Below are positions 9,081 to 17,964 of a stretch of DNA of 42,024 nt, one piece after another. The notes beneath the pieces were generated by a model, which had not been told where the DNA came from, did not search any database, and saw nothing but the letters and a program-made list of their open reading frames with translations. Both the position numbers and the translations under genes were made by a program. The stretch spans positions 1-42,024 of the forward strand of contig JARIEX010000013.1 in the NCBI GenBank assembly GCA_031127095.1, read 5' to 3'. This DNA is from Gemmatimonadota bacterium. GTDB lineage: Bacteria; Gemmatimonadota; Gemmatimonadetes; Gemmatimonadales; Gemmatimonadaceae. Every line of letters starts with the position of its first letter. Position 1 is the stretch's first letter.

Positions 9081-10304
9081 ATGAGCCCATCGTCCCCAAC
9101 CACTGCTGCCGACCGCGACCTCTATGACGTCATCGTCGTGGGTGCCGGCCCCGCCGGGTCCACCGCCGCGCACGATCTGGCGAAAGCCGGGCGCTCGGTG
9201 CTGCTCCTGGACCGTGGCGGGCGCGTGAAGCCGTGCGGCGGCGCGGTGCCGCCGCAACTGCTGCGCGACTTCGATGTGCCGGAGTCGCTGCTGGTGGCGC
9301 ACATCGACACGGCGCGTATCATCTCGCCGACGTGGCGCACGGTGGATATTCCGGTGGGGAACGGCTTCGTGGGGATGGTGGACCGTGAGGTGTTCGACGA
9401 GTGGCTGCGGGTGCGCGCGACGACGGCCGGCGTGGAACGGCGGATCGGCACGTTCACCACGTTCACGCGCGGCGAGGACGGCGTGCCGGTCATTCAGTAC
9501 ACCGACGGCAAGTCGCGGCACGGCGAGTCGCGGCAGGTGCGCGCCCGCATGGTGATCGGCGCCGACGGGGCGCTGTCGCCGGTGGCCCGCCAGTGCATCC
9601 CGTACGCGCACAAGGCCAAGCATGTCTTCGCGTATCACGAAATCGTGAAGTCGCCGGTGGCGGGGCAGGAAGCGAACTTCGGCGCGGCGCGCTGCGACGT
9701 GTACTATCAGGCGCCGCTCTCCCCCGACTTCTACGCGTGGGTATTCCCGCACGGTGCCACGACGAGCATCGGCACGGGGACGCTGCAGAAGGGCTTCGGG
9801 CTGAAAGATGCGGTCAGCAAGCTCCGGGCCGAGACAGGGCTCGACAAGGTCGAGACGATCCGGAAGGAAGGGGCACCCATTCCGATCAAGCCGTTGCCGC
9901 AGTGGGACAACGGCCGCGACGTGGTGCTGGCCGGCGATGCGGCGGGCGTGGTCGCTCCCGCCAGTGGTGAGGGGATTTTTTACGCAATGACCGGCGGACG
10001 CTTCGCGGCGCAGGCCGTGGAAGAAGTGCTGGCCACGGGCAATGCCCGCGCGCTGCGCCTCGCGCGCAAGCGGTTCATGCGCATGCACGGCCCGGTGTTC
10101 GCGGTGCTCGACATCATGCAGACCTTCTGGTATCGCAACGACAACCGCCGCGAGCGTTTTGTCGCGATCTGCCGGGACCGGGACGTGCAGGAGCTCACGT
10201 TCGACGGGTACATGAACAAGCAGCTGGTGAAAGCCAAACCGATGGCGCACGTGCGGATCTTCTTCAAGAACCTCGCCCATCTGACCGGTCTCGCCACCGC
10301 GTGA
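9081..10304 (+). CDS. bchP: BchP, geranylgeranyl reductase
   Basis: 407-residue FAD-dependent reductase that saturates the geranylgeranyl tail of bacteriochlorophyll to phytyl. The N-terminal dinucleotide-binding motif VIVVGAGPAGSTAAHDLAKA is followed by KPCGGAVPPQ, and the second FAD motif DVVLAGDAAGVVAPASGEG occurs near residue 290. The C-terminal helical segment (MQTFWYRNDNRRERF) is typical of BchP/ChlP. AGGAGA sits 7 nt before the ATG. The last codons and stop are duplicated as a 12-bp tandem repeat (10293-10316), giving two in-frame TGA stops. Confidence 0.96.
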   Translation: MSPSSPTTAADRDLYDVIVVGAGPAGSTAAHDLAKAGRSVLLLDRGGRVKPCGGAVPPQLLRDFDVPESLLVAHIDTARIISPTWRTVDIPVGNGFVGMVDREVFDEWLRVRATTAGVERRIGTFTTFTRGEDGVPVIQYTDGKSRHGESRQVRARMVIGADGALSPVARQCIPYAHKAKHVFAYHEIVKSPVAGQEANFGAARCDVYYQAPLSPDFYAWVFPHGATTSIGTGTLQKGFGLKDAVSKLRAETGLDKVETIRKEGAPIPIKPLPQWDNGRDVVLAGDAAGVVAPASGEGIFYAMTGGRFAAQAVEEVLATGNARALRLARKRFMRMHGPVFAVLDIMQTFWYRNDNRRERFVAICRDRDVQELTFDGYMNKQLVKAKPMAHVRIFFKNLAHLTGLATA

Positions 10305-10341
10305 GCCACCGCGTGAGCCCCTGTCCCGAGTCCGCACTCCC

Positions 10342-11808
10342 ATGCTGATATCGATCGCGATTGACTTTCGTCTGGCCGACGTGGCCACGCGTGAGCGCTT
10401 CCACCTGTCGGAGGAGCGCCTGACGCAGCTGTATCGCACGGCGCGCAGCGAAGTGGTCACCGAGGCGGCGCTGATCTCCACATGCAACCGCACCGAGTTG
10501 TACGCGTGGGTGGACAGCGACGAGCCGAAAGTCGTGGAACGCGCGGTGCAGACGCTGGCGCGCCGCTGGATGCGCACGCGTGCCGACGGCGACGCGCTGC
10601 TGCAGTCATCCACGCGTCGCGTGGGGATCGAGGCGGCACGTCACGTGGTGCGGATCGCAGCGGGGCTTGAATCGCAGGTGCTGGGTGACGGGCAGATTCT
10701 GGGGCAGCTCAAGGCGGCGTACAAGCGCTCCACGCGCGGTCAGGCTGCGGGCCCGGTGCTGCATCGTCTGTTCGAGACGGCGCTCCGCGCCGGCAAGCGC
10801 GTGCAGACCGAGACGTCGCTCACTGCGGGACGCAATTCGGTGGGCGCCGAAGCCGCCATCACCGCCTCACAGCGGTTCGGCAACCTCGAGAATGCGCGTT
10901 GTCTGGTCGTGGGGGCCGGCAAGACGGGCGCCCGCGCCACCAAACAGCTGCACCGTCTGGGCGCGCGCGACCTCGTGATCATGAATCGCACGTTCGAGAC
11001 GGCGCAGGAGCTGGCGAAGTTCGTGGGTGGCCGTGCGGCCCCGTTCGACACCCTGCACGTGGAAGCGGCGATGGCCGACGTGGTCATCGTGGCCACGGGG
11101 AGCGAAGTGCCGGTGATCACCGGGCCGAGCCTCGCCACCGCGCGTGAAGCGTGCGCGTCGATGGGTTACGCCATCCTGCTCATGGACCTGAGCCTGCCGC
11201 GCAACATCGATCCGCGCGTGAGCGATCAGCCGGGCGTCACGCTCGTCGATCTCGACACGCTGCACCAGCCGATTCTCGACGCCGAAACGATGCGCCGCGA
11301 TGCAGTGCCGGTCGCGACGGCGATCTGTGAGAGCGAGATCGATTCGTTCATGGAGTGGATCGCAACGATGCCGGCCCGCGACGCGATCAAGCCGCTGCGT
11401 GAGGCGCTCGAAGATGTGGCCCGCCGCGAGGTCGCGTTCGCCGCCAAGGATGCCGGCGTGCATGACGCGGCTGTCGCGGAACGCACGGCGTCGCGCATCG
11501 TGGCGAAGTTGCTGGCGGGTCCGATGGCGGCGCTGCGGCGTGCGGTGCAGCGCGGGGAACCGCTGGACGCGCAGGCCATGATGCTGCTGGAAATGTTCTC
11601 CCCGGCGGCCGCCCCCGCGCCGCGCCCGTCGCGGACAGCGCGCCCCCCGGCGCCCGCCGTCCGCGTGGCGGCAGCCGTCCCTCCTGTTCCCGCCGTATCC
11701 GATGCCCCCCACGCGCCCGCCTCGGGTGCGGCGCGGGCTGACGGCCGACGCCGCGCGCCGCGCGAGGTCCGGTCATCGCTGATTCTTTCTCCGGAGCAGT
11801 TCACGTGA
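10342..11808 (+). CDS. hemA: HemA, glutamyl-tRNA reductase
   Basis: 488-residue enzyme that reduces glutamyl-tRNA to glutamate-1-semialdehyde, the first step of C5-pathway tetrapyrrole synthesis. The catalytic Cys48 lies in STCNRTELYAW. GLESQVLGDGQILGQ and the NADPH-binding CLVVGAGKTGARATK follow, and LMDLSLPRNIDPRV is conserved. The last ~70 residues are a low-complexity Ala/Pro/Arg-rich tail beyond the dimerisation domain, longer than usual. The C5 route contrasts with alphaproteobacterial phototrophs, which use 5-aminolevulinate synthase. Its stop overlaps the hemE GTG (GTGA). Confidence 0.96.
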   Translation: MLISIAIDFRLADVATRERFHLSEERLTQLYRTARSEVVTEAALISTCNRTELYAWVDSDEPKVVERAVQTLARRWMRTRADGDALLQSSTRRVGIEAARHVVRIAAGLESQVLGDGQILGQLKAAYKRSTRGQAAGPVLHRLFETALRAGKRVQTETSLTAGRNSVGAEAAITASQRFGNLENARCLVVGAGKTGARATKQLHRLGARDLVIMNRTFETAQELAKFVGGRAAPFDTLHVEAAMADVVIVATGSEVPVITGPSLATAREACASMGYAILLMDLSLPRNIDPRVSDQPGVTLVDLDTLHQPILDAETMRRDAVPVATAICESEIDSFMEWIATMPARDAIKPLREALEDVARREVAFAAKDAGVHDAAVAERTASRIVAKLLAGPMAALRRAVQRGEPLDAQAMMLLEMFSPAAAPAPRPSRTARPPAPAVRVAAAVPPVPAVSDAPHAPASGAARADGRRRAPREVRSSLILSPEQFT

Positions 11809-12932
11809 GTTCCTTGCCCGCGCCGACCACGCCCGTCAACGATCTGCTGCTGCGCGCGCTCCGCCGTGAGCGCGTGGAACGCCCGCCGGTGTGGATGATG
11901 CGTCAGGCGGGACGGTACCTGCCCGAGTACCGCGCCGTCCGCGCGAAGTCTGACTTCCTCACCATGTGCCGGACCCCCGAGCTGGCCGTCGAAGTGACGC
12001 TGCAGCCGCTCGACCTGGTCGGTGTGGATGCCGCGATCATCTTCAGCGACATCCTGGTGATCCCGGAAGCGATGGGGATGCACCTCACGCTCGACGAAGG
12101 GATCGGCCCGCAGTTCCCCTCCCCGCTGCGCTCGCTGAAGGATCTCGACCAGCTGCACGCCGTGGATCCGCAGGAGCATCTCAAGTACGTGCTCGACGCG
12201 CTCAAGCTGGCCCGCCGCGAAATCAACGGCAAAGTGCCGTTGATCGGATTCGCCGGCTCGCCGTGGACGCTCGCGGCCTACATGGTGGAAGGCAAAGGCA
12301 CGAAGCAGTTCGCCGTCGCCAAGCGCATGCTGTACGAAAATCCCGAGATGGCCCATGCGCTGCTCGGCAAGATTGCCGACGCGGTGGGTGACTACCTCGT
12401 GGCGCAGGTCGGCGCGGGCGCACAGGTGGTGCAGCTGTTCGAGTCGTGGGCCGGTGCCCTCGGCCCCGAGGAGTTCCGCACGTTTGCGCTGCCGTATCTC
12501 GCACGGTGCGCGCAGAAAGCCCGTGAAGCGGGCGTGCCGGTGATCGTGTTCGCACCGGGCGCGGGATGGGCGCTGGCGGAGATCGCCGCCGCCACCAACG
12601 CCGACGCGATCGGTGTGGACTGGCATACGTCGCCGGCCGATGCACGACGACAGCTGGATCCGTTTCGCGTGGCCATGCAGGGCAACCTCGATCCCTGCGC
12701 GCTGTACGGCCCGCCGGCCGAGATCCGCCGACGGACGCACGCGATGATCCGCGCCTTCGGCCCCATCGGTCACATCGCGAATCTGGGGCACGGCATCCTG
12801 CCCGATGTCCCGCCCGCGCATGCGCGCGCGTTCATCGACGCGGTGAAGGAGTGGCAGTGGACGGACGAGGAGATCGCAGCAGCGACGGCACAGTCCACTC
12901 AGTGGAGCAACCCAATGGCGGGGGCACGATGA
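11805..12932 (+). CDS. hemE: HemE, uroporphyrinogen III decarboxylase
   Basis: 375-residue cytosolic enzyme that converts uroporphyrinogen III to coproporphyrinogen III. The signature MRQAGRYLPEYRAVR near the N-terminus contains the substrate-binding arginines. IIFSDILVIPEAMG supplies the catalytic aspartate, and GFAGSPWTLAAYMVEG and the final GHGILPDVPPAHARAF are conserved. The GTG start at 11805 shares bases with the hemA stop, and the stop overlaps the hemF ATG. Length is normal for the family. Confidence 0.97.
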   Translation: MSSLPAPTTPVNDLLLRALRRERVERPPVWMMRQAGRYLPEYRAVRAKSDFLTMCRTPELAVEVTLQPLDLVGVDAAIIFSDILVIPEAMGMHLTLDEGIGPQFPSPLRSLKDLDQLHAVDPQEHLKYVLDALKLARREINGKVPLIGFAGSPWTLAAYMVEGKGTKQFAVAKRMLYENPEMAHALLGKIADAVGDYLVAQVGAGAQVVQLFESWAGALGPEEFRTFALPYLARCAQKAREAGVPVIVFAPGAGWALAEIAAATNADAIGVDWHTSPADARRQLDPFRVAMQGNLDPCALYGPPAEIRRRTHAMIRAFGPIGHIANLGHGILPDVPPAHARAFIDAVKEWQWTDEEIAAATAQSTQWSNPMAGAR

Positions 12933-13930
12933 GCGCAGCGGTATTTCCCACGGCGGCGCCGGTCCCGGCCCCGACCGTCACCACGCGTCGCGCCGAAGCG
13001 ACGCGCTGGATCGCGGGATTGCACGACGAACTCACGTCGTTTTTCGGACGGCTCGACCGCGGCGGCACGTTCGCCGAGGACCGGTGGGAGCGGCCGGGCG
13101 GCGGCGGCGGCGTAGCGCGCGTGATGACTGATGGCGTGACGTTCGAGAAGGCGGGGATCAACCGCTCGGCGGTGATGGGCGAACTGCCGGAGCTCGCGGC
13201 GCGGCGTCTGGGCGGACACGGCGCGGCCGCCGGTGCCACGCATTTCTTCGCGACCGGCGTGAGCCTCGTGGTGCATCCGCGCAGCCCGAAGCTGCCCACG
13301 GTGCACCTGAACGTCCGCTATTTCGAACTCACCGACGAACACGGGCATCTCACCGACAGCTGGTTCGGCGGCGGCACCGATCTCACGCCGTTCTATCCGT
13401 ATCACGAAGACGGCGCGCTGTTCCACCGCGCGCTGCGCGATATGGCCAACCGGCACCACGCCCGGTTCTATCCCGACTTCAAGCAGTGGTGCGACGAGTA
13501 TTTCGTGAACGTGCACCGGGAAAACGAGGCCCGCGGGATCGGCGGCCTGTTCTTCGATCACCTGCGTCCGGACGAGGCCACGCACGGTCTCGATCTCGAC
13601 GGGGTGCAGGCCTTCGTGAGTGACGTGGCACGGGTGCTGCGCCACGCGTACGAGCCGATCGTGGAACGGCGCCGGGACGAAGCCTTCAGTGAGGCCGAGC
13701 GGGAATTTCAGCTCGTGCGTCGCGGACGCTACGTGGAGTTCAATCTGGTGCACGACCGCGGCACGATCTTCGGGCTGCAGACCAATGCGCGGGTGGAGAG
13801 CGTGCTGATGAGTCTTCCGCCGCTCGCCATGTGGCAGTATGCCCCGCGCTACGCCGCGGATTCGTTCGAGGCTCGGTTGGTGAAGATGCTCGAGCCCCGT
13901 GACTGGGTGACGGACGTGAACGGAGGGTGA
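12929..13930 (+). CDS. hemF: HemF, oxygen-dependent coproporphyrinogen III oxidase
   Basis: 333-residue aerobic oxidase that makes protoporphyrinogen IX. The conserved core TVHLNVRYFE, DSWFGGGTDLTPFYPYHEDG and FFDHLRPD is present, followed by RGRYVEFNLVHDRGTIFGLQ. Use of the O2-dependent enzyme, with no hemN in the window, suits an aerobic or microaerobic lifestyle. The ATG at 12929 is chosen because it overlaps the hemE stop (ATGA) and starts a protein of normal length. Confidence 0.97.
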   Translation: MSAAVFPTAAPVPAPTVTTRRAEATRWIAGLHDELTSFFGRLDRGGTFAEDRWERPGGGGGVARVMTDGVTFEKAGINRSAVMGELPELAARRLGGHGAAAGATHFFATGVSLVVHPRSPKLPTVHLNVRYFELTDEHGHLTDSWFGGGTDLTPFYPYHEDGALFHRALRDMANRHHARFYPDFKQWCDEYFVNVHRENEARGIGGLFFDHLRPDEATHGLDLDGVQAFVSDVARVLRHAYEPIVERRRDEAFSEAEREFQLVRRGRYVEFNLVHDRGTIFGLQTNARVESVLMSLPPLAMWQYAPRYAADSFEARLVKMLEPRDWVTDVNGG

Positions 13931-13933
13931 GCG

Positions 13934-15415
13934 ATGCGCGCGGTGGCTGAGCAACGCAACGACGTGCCGTCAGGAGACACCGGGGCCAGTGCCCCGCGCT
14001 CCGTGGCGGTGGTAGGGGCCGGCATCACCGGGCTCGTTACGGCGTACGCGCTGCGCCGTCGGGGCGTGCAGGTCACGCTCTACGAGGCGAGCCGCCACAC
14101 GGGCGGCTCGATCCGGACCACGCATACCGACGGCTTTCTGGCGGAGCACGGCCCGAATTCGTTCGTGACGTCGGCGCCGGTCGAGGCGCTGATCGCCCAG
14201 CTCGACCTGCAGGACGACGTGGTCGAGGCCAATCCGGACGCCAATCGCCGCTTCGTCGTACGCGACGGCGTCTTGCAGGCGTTCCCCATGACGCCCACCG
14301 CGATGCTGACCACGCGGCTGTTCTCGCTGCGCGCCAAGATGCGCGTGCTGCTGGAGCCGCTGGTGCGTCGGGGCGCGAGCGCCACCGACGAATCGATCGC
14401 CTCGTTCGTGCGCCGCCGCCTCGGCCGCGAAGTGCTGGACTACGCGGTCGATCCGTTCATCTCCGGGATCTTCGCGGGGGATACCGAAGCGTTGAGTATG
14501 GCGCACGCCTTCCCACGGGTGGTCGAACTCGAGCGCGCGCACGGCTCGCTATCGGCTGGCCTGATGGCGCAGCGACGGCGCGCCAAGTCGCCCGCGGCGA
14601 GCGCGCCGGAGCCCGGCGCCCCCGGCGCGCCGCAGGAGACCGCGCCGTTCGCGCGGGCGAGACTGATTTCGTTCGTGGACGGGATGCAGACGCTCACCGA
14701 CGCGCTGGAAGCGTCGCTGGCGGGCACCCTGCAGCTGGGATGTCCGGTGCGGTTGCTGCACCGCGACGGATCCCGCTGGGTGGTGGAGGCAGGCGAGGAC
14801 GGTGCGACCACGTCACGGACGTTCGATGCGGTGGTGATGGCCACGCCTGCGCACGTGCTGGCGGCGATGGAACTGCCCGCCGAGTTGCGTGCGATGGCCG
14901 CGCCGGTGGAGCGGGTGGCGTATCCGCCGGTGAGCACCCTCACGCTGGGCTTCGCGCGCGCCGACGTCGCGCATGCGCTGGACGGGTTCGGCATGCTGAT
15001 CCCGTCGCAGGAGAAGCGCAGCCTGCTCGGGGCACTCTTCACGTCGTCGCTGTTTCCCGATCGCACCCCCGACGGGCACGTGTCGATCACCTGCTTCGTG
15101 GGCGGCGCCCGTCTCCCCGAACGGGCGCGCGAAGATACCGATCTGCTGGTGGAGCGCGTGCTGATCGATCTGCGCCAGCTCCTAGGCGTGCGCGGCGAAC
15201 CGGTGTACGCACACCACGTGTACTGGCCGCGCGCGATTCCACAGTACACCGTGGGCTACCAAGCGGTGAAAGACGCCGCCGACGCCACCGAAGCCACCAA
15301 CCCGGGGCTGTATCTGGGGGGGAATTACCGCAACGGCGTGTCGGTGGGGGATTGCGTGGCGAGTGGTGAGCAGATCGCGGATCGCGTGGAAGCCTACATC
15401 ACGCGTGCCGGCTAG
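13934..15415 (+). CDS. hemG: HemG/HemY-type protoporphyrinogen oxidase
   Basis: 493-residue FAD enzyme that oxidises protoporphyrinogen IX to protoporphyrin IX, the substrate shared by Mg-chelatase and ferrochelatase. The FAD motif VAVVGAGITGLVTAYAL is near residue 23, GFLAEHGPNSF and VDPFISGIFAGD follow, and the C-terminal FAD contact is PGLYLGGNYRNGVSVGDCV. It is the oxygen-dependent (HemY) form, though often named hemG. It starts 3 nt after the hemF stop behind GGAGG. It is the last gene of the tetrapyrrole run; the following genes have unrelated functions. Confidence 0.95.
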   Translation: MRAVAEQRNDVPSGDTGASAPRSVAVVGAGITGLVTAYALRRRGVQVTLYEASRHTGGSIRTTHTDGFLAEHGPNSFVTSAPVEALIAQLDLQDDVVEANPDANRRFVVRDGVLQAFPMTPTAMLTTRLFSLRAKMRVLLEPLVRRGASATDESIASFVRRRLGREVLDYAVDPFISGIFAGDTEALSMAHAFPRVVELERAHGSLSAGLMAQRRRAKSPAASAPEPGAPGAPQETAPFARARLISFVDGMQTLTDALEASLAGTLQLGCPVRLLHRDGSRWVVEAGEDGATTSRTFDAVVMATPAHVLAAMELPAELRAMAAPVERVAYPPVSTLTLGFARADVAHALDGFGMLIPSQEKRSLLGALFTSSLFPDRTPDGHVSITCFVGGARLPERAREDTDLLVERVLIDLRQLLGVRGEPVYAHHVYWPRAIPQYTVGYQAVKDAADATEATNPGLYLGGNYRNGVSVGDCVASGEQIADRVEAYITRAG

Positions 15416-15424
15416 CCTCCGGTC

Positions 15425-16177
15425 ATGCCCGCCCTTGAACTCCCCGCGCTCGACCTACCCGGGCTCGACCTGCTCGCCATTGCGCCGCACCGCGACGACG
15501 CGGAACTCACCTGCGGCGGTACCCTGATCAAGGCGGTCGACGCCGGTCACCGGGTCGGCGTGCTGGACCTCACGCAGGGTGAGATGGGAACGCGGGGCTC
15601 GGCGGCGCTGCGGGCGGACGAAGCGACGGCGGGGGCCCGCGTGATGGGGCTGCACGTGCGTGAGAATCTCGGCCTGCCCGACGCGAGCGTGCGCAACGAC
15701 GACGACGCCCGCGGGCGGTTGGTGCAGGTGCTGCGGCGGCTCCGTCCGCGGGTCGTGATCATTCCGGCCCCACGCGGCCGCCATCCGGATCACCGCCGGA
15801 CCACCGAACTGGCGCGCGACGCCTGCTTCCTGAGCGGACTCGCCAAGTACGCCCCCGGCGAGCATCCGGCGTTCCGCCCGTTCAAGGTGTTACATGTGGT
15901 CACGTACCGTGAAGACGCGATGAAGCCATCGTTCGTGGTCGACATCAGCGCGCAGTTCGCCCGCAAGCTCGAAGCGATCCGCTGCTATGGCTCGCAGTTC
16001 GATGGCACGACCCAGGCCGGCGAGGTGTATCCCAACGGGGAGCCGCTGTACGACATCGTGACGCATCAGGCGGCGCACTACGGCGCGCTGATCCGCGTGC
16101 AGTACGGCGAGCCGTTCTACACCGACGAAACCCTGTGCGTGGACGACGTCACCACCCTCGGCGTGTCCACCTTCTGA
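15425..16177 (+). CDS. bshB1: BshB1-like N-acetylglucosaminyl-malate deacetylase
   Basis: 250-residue LmbE/PIG-L family deacetylase that makes glucosaminyl-malate in bacillithiol synthesis. The zinc motif is APHRDDAELTCGGTL (His-x-x-Asp-Asp), and the distal metal-binding segment is GRHPDHRRTT. LTQGEMGTRGS and GSQFDGTTQAGEVYPNGEPL are strongly typical of BshB1. The first 15 residues form an imperfect LPALDLPG repeat. It starts 9 nt after hemG and may be read from the same transcript. Bacillithiol as the organism's thiol is inferred from this gene alone. Confidence 0.88.
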   Translation: MPALELPALDLPGLDLLAIAPHRDDAELTCGGTLIKAVDAGHRVGVLDLTQGEMGTRGSAALRADEATAGARVMGLHVRENLGLPDASVRNDDDARGRLVQVLRRLRPRVVIIPAPRGRHPDHRRTTELARDACFLSGLAKYAPGEHPAFRPFKVLHVVTYREDAMKPSFVVDISAQFARKLEAIRCYGSQFDGTTQAGEVYPNGEPLYDIVTHQAAHYGALIRVQYGEPFYTDETLCVDDVTTLGVSTF

Positions 16178-16251
16178 TCGTGCTCCGGTGTCCGCCGCGT
16201 CCGGGCGGGCGCACGGCGGCGCGGCACGACCCGAGGGAGTGAGGGCGCGCC

Positions 16252-16893
16252 ATGTTCTACGACATCAGCATCCCGTTTGCCGCCGCAACGCCGCCGTGGC
16301 CCGACGACGTGGGTTTCTCGTGCGGGTGGACGTGCCGGCGCGACGACGGCAGCAGTGTGAATCTGGGCGTGCTGCACACCAGCCCGCACGTGGGCACCCA
16401 CGCCGACGCGCCGCTCCACGTGCAATCCGGATGGCCCGCCTCGGAGTCGTTGCCCGCCTCCGTGTTCGTGGGCGACGTGGCGCTGATCGCGGTGCCGCCC
16501 GATCATGACCTCGCGCACGACATCGGCATTGCACTGCTCACCCACCTGCTGGGCGCGCATCCGCCCACGCGGGTGCTGCTGCGCACCGGCCACTCGGTCG
16601 CCGGCGGCCTCTTCCCCGCCGACTGGCCGGCACTGACCGCGGAATCGGCCACGTGGCTGGTGGAGCACGGGGTGACGCTGTGGGGGGTGGATGCGCCCAG
16701 CGTGGACCGGCGGACGAGTACGGTGTTGCCGGTGCATAACACGCTGTTCGGGGGCGGTTCGTTCGTGCTGGAGAATCTTGCGCTCGAGGGGGTGCCGGTG
16801 GGGCACTACGAGCTGCTCGCGCAGCCGCTGGCGGTGCATGGGGCCGATGCGGCGCCGGTGCGGGCGCTGCTGCGGGCGAAGCGCGAGAAGTAG
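16252..16893 (+). CDS. kynB: kynurenine formamidase-like cyclase-family hydrolase
   Basis: 213-residue metal-dependent hydrolase of the KynB/cyclase family, which hydrolyses N-formylkynurenine in tryptophan breakdown. The signature SPHVGTHADAPLHV (H-x-G-T-H-x-D-x-P-x-H) is at residues 43-56, DISIPFAAATPPWPDD leads the protein, and WGVDAPSVD is the distal conserved segment. GAGGG lies upstream of the ATG. No other kynurenine-pathway gene is nearby, so the true substrate could be another cyclic or formyl amide. Confidence 0.83.
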   Translation: MFYDISIPFAAATPPWPDDVGFSCGWTCRRDDGSSVNLGVLHTSPHVGTHADAPLHVQSGWPASESLPASVFVGDVALIAVPPDHDLAHDIGIALLTHLLGAHPPTRVLLRTGHSVAGGLFPADWPALTAESATWLVEHGVTLWGVDAPSVDRRTSTVLPVHNTLFGGGSFVLENLALEGVPVGHYELLAQPLAVHGADAAPVRALLRAKREK

Positions 16894-16905
16894 GGCGTTA
16901 CGGGC

Positions 16906-17964
16906 TCAGGGCTTCTTGAGCCGATCGAACTGTTCGGTGATTGATACCGGCAAAAACATGTCGTCAGCGATCTTCGCGATCTGCTCCGCCTCGGCCCACG
17001 CGAGTTCGAGCGCGGCGAGTTCGCCGTCCATCGCGCGGCGTTCGCTTTCCTCGTGGAGCGCCATCTCGAGGGCGAGCCGATCCCGCGGGGCGAGCGAATG
17101 CAGCGTGCCGGGGAGTTTTTTCACGAGCGTTCTCTCGTAGCGTCCGAACCACGCACTCGTGCCGGCACCCCAACGCTCATCGCCCCGTTTGGCACCGACA
17201 CGCTGTTGCACCGAGGTCAGGACACGAAGGGGATCGCCCACCTCTTCAAGCAACGAGACCGCATCCTGCACCTGAACACGTGATCCACCGAAGCGATTGA
17301 CCGCTGGCAGCAGTCGCGCCGCCGCCCGCATGGCGTCGTCCCCGGTCAGCAGGTGCGAGCGGGCGACCGATTCCAATCGCAGCTGAAGCGGTCCGCCATC
17401 AGCCCCGCGCACGAGCGTACTCATGCGCGCGTGCTTGCGTTGCACGTCGACCAGCTCTCCATCGGGCAGCGCAATCTTGCCAATGGAGACACTTTGCCGC
17501 CCGTTGATCAGCGCATCCCAGATGCCGCGATTGGCGTAAATCCCCATGCTCACTCCCACGGCGACCATCCCCCCGAGCACGGCAGCCGCGCTGCCGACCA
17601 CCGCCCCGGTCACCAACAGCTGTCGGTTGCGGCGCCGGCCGAACTGATCGCCGTAGCGCCAGGCGGCCATCTCGGGGCGCTGCGGCTCGCCGATGCGAAT
17701 GAGATCGACGCCCTCCTTGAGGCGGGCGAGTCCCACGTTGTCGGTACTCACGCGCAGGCGGCTGTCGCGGAAGCGGCGCTCCATGGCCTCGATGGCCTCC
17801 CAGCGCTCTTCGAGCGGCGAGAGGTTCCAGCGGTCGCAGCTACGACACACCACCCAGAGGCGACCGCGGGCGGCGTCGAACGCCAGTCGCGAGCCGACGG
17901 GGAAAGCCTCGAAGGCCTCGTTCCGGCCCAGAGTGGCCGTGCAGTGCAAACAGGTGGTGAAGAT
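16906..17964 (-). CDS. membrane protein of unknown function with N-terminal Cys4 zinc ribbon
   Basis: A protein of about 350 residues that I cannot assign to a named function. Its N-terminus reads TCLHC, then about 30 residues later VVCRSCDRWNL, which looks like a four-cysteine zinc ribbon. A conserved-looking soluble segment (EERWEAIEAMERRFRDSR) follows, then one hydrophobic helix around residues 105-130 (VTGAVVGSAAAVLGGMVAVG) and a charged C-terminal half. The first recognised start codon is TTG at 17949, but it would cut off the first cysteine. Upstream, before an in-frame TAA at 18027-18025, there is no ATG, GTG, TTG or CTG; only ATC (17964) or ATT (18024) could include it. I give the ATC, which would read (M)FTTCLHC. 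It ends 12 nt from the convergent kynB-like gene and is divergent from the cysteine desulfurase. Confidence 0.6.
   Translation of the reverse strand: MFTTCLHCTATLGRNEAFEAFPVGSRLAFDAARGRLWVVCRSCDRWNLSPLEERWEAIEAMERRFRDSRLRVSTDNVGLARLKEGVDLIRIGEPQRPEMAAWRYGDQFGRRRNRQLLVTGAVVGSAAAVLGGMVAVGVSMGIYANRGIWDALINGRQSVSIGKIALPDGELVDVQRKHARMSTLVRGADGGPLQLRLESVARSHLLTGDDAMRAAARLLPAVNRFGGSRVQVQDAVSLLEEVGDPLRVLTSVQQRVGAKRGDERWGAGTSAWFGRYERTLVKKLPGTLHSLAPRDRLALEMALHEESERRAMDGELAALELAWAEAEQIAKIADDMFLPVSITEQFDRLKKP

Noticed and set aside
16178-16251. Small gene or riboswitch between bshB1 and the kynB-like gene
   Set aside because: Only 74 nt, containing a ribosome-binding region and no conserved fold or ORF that I could support.
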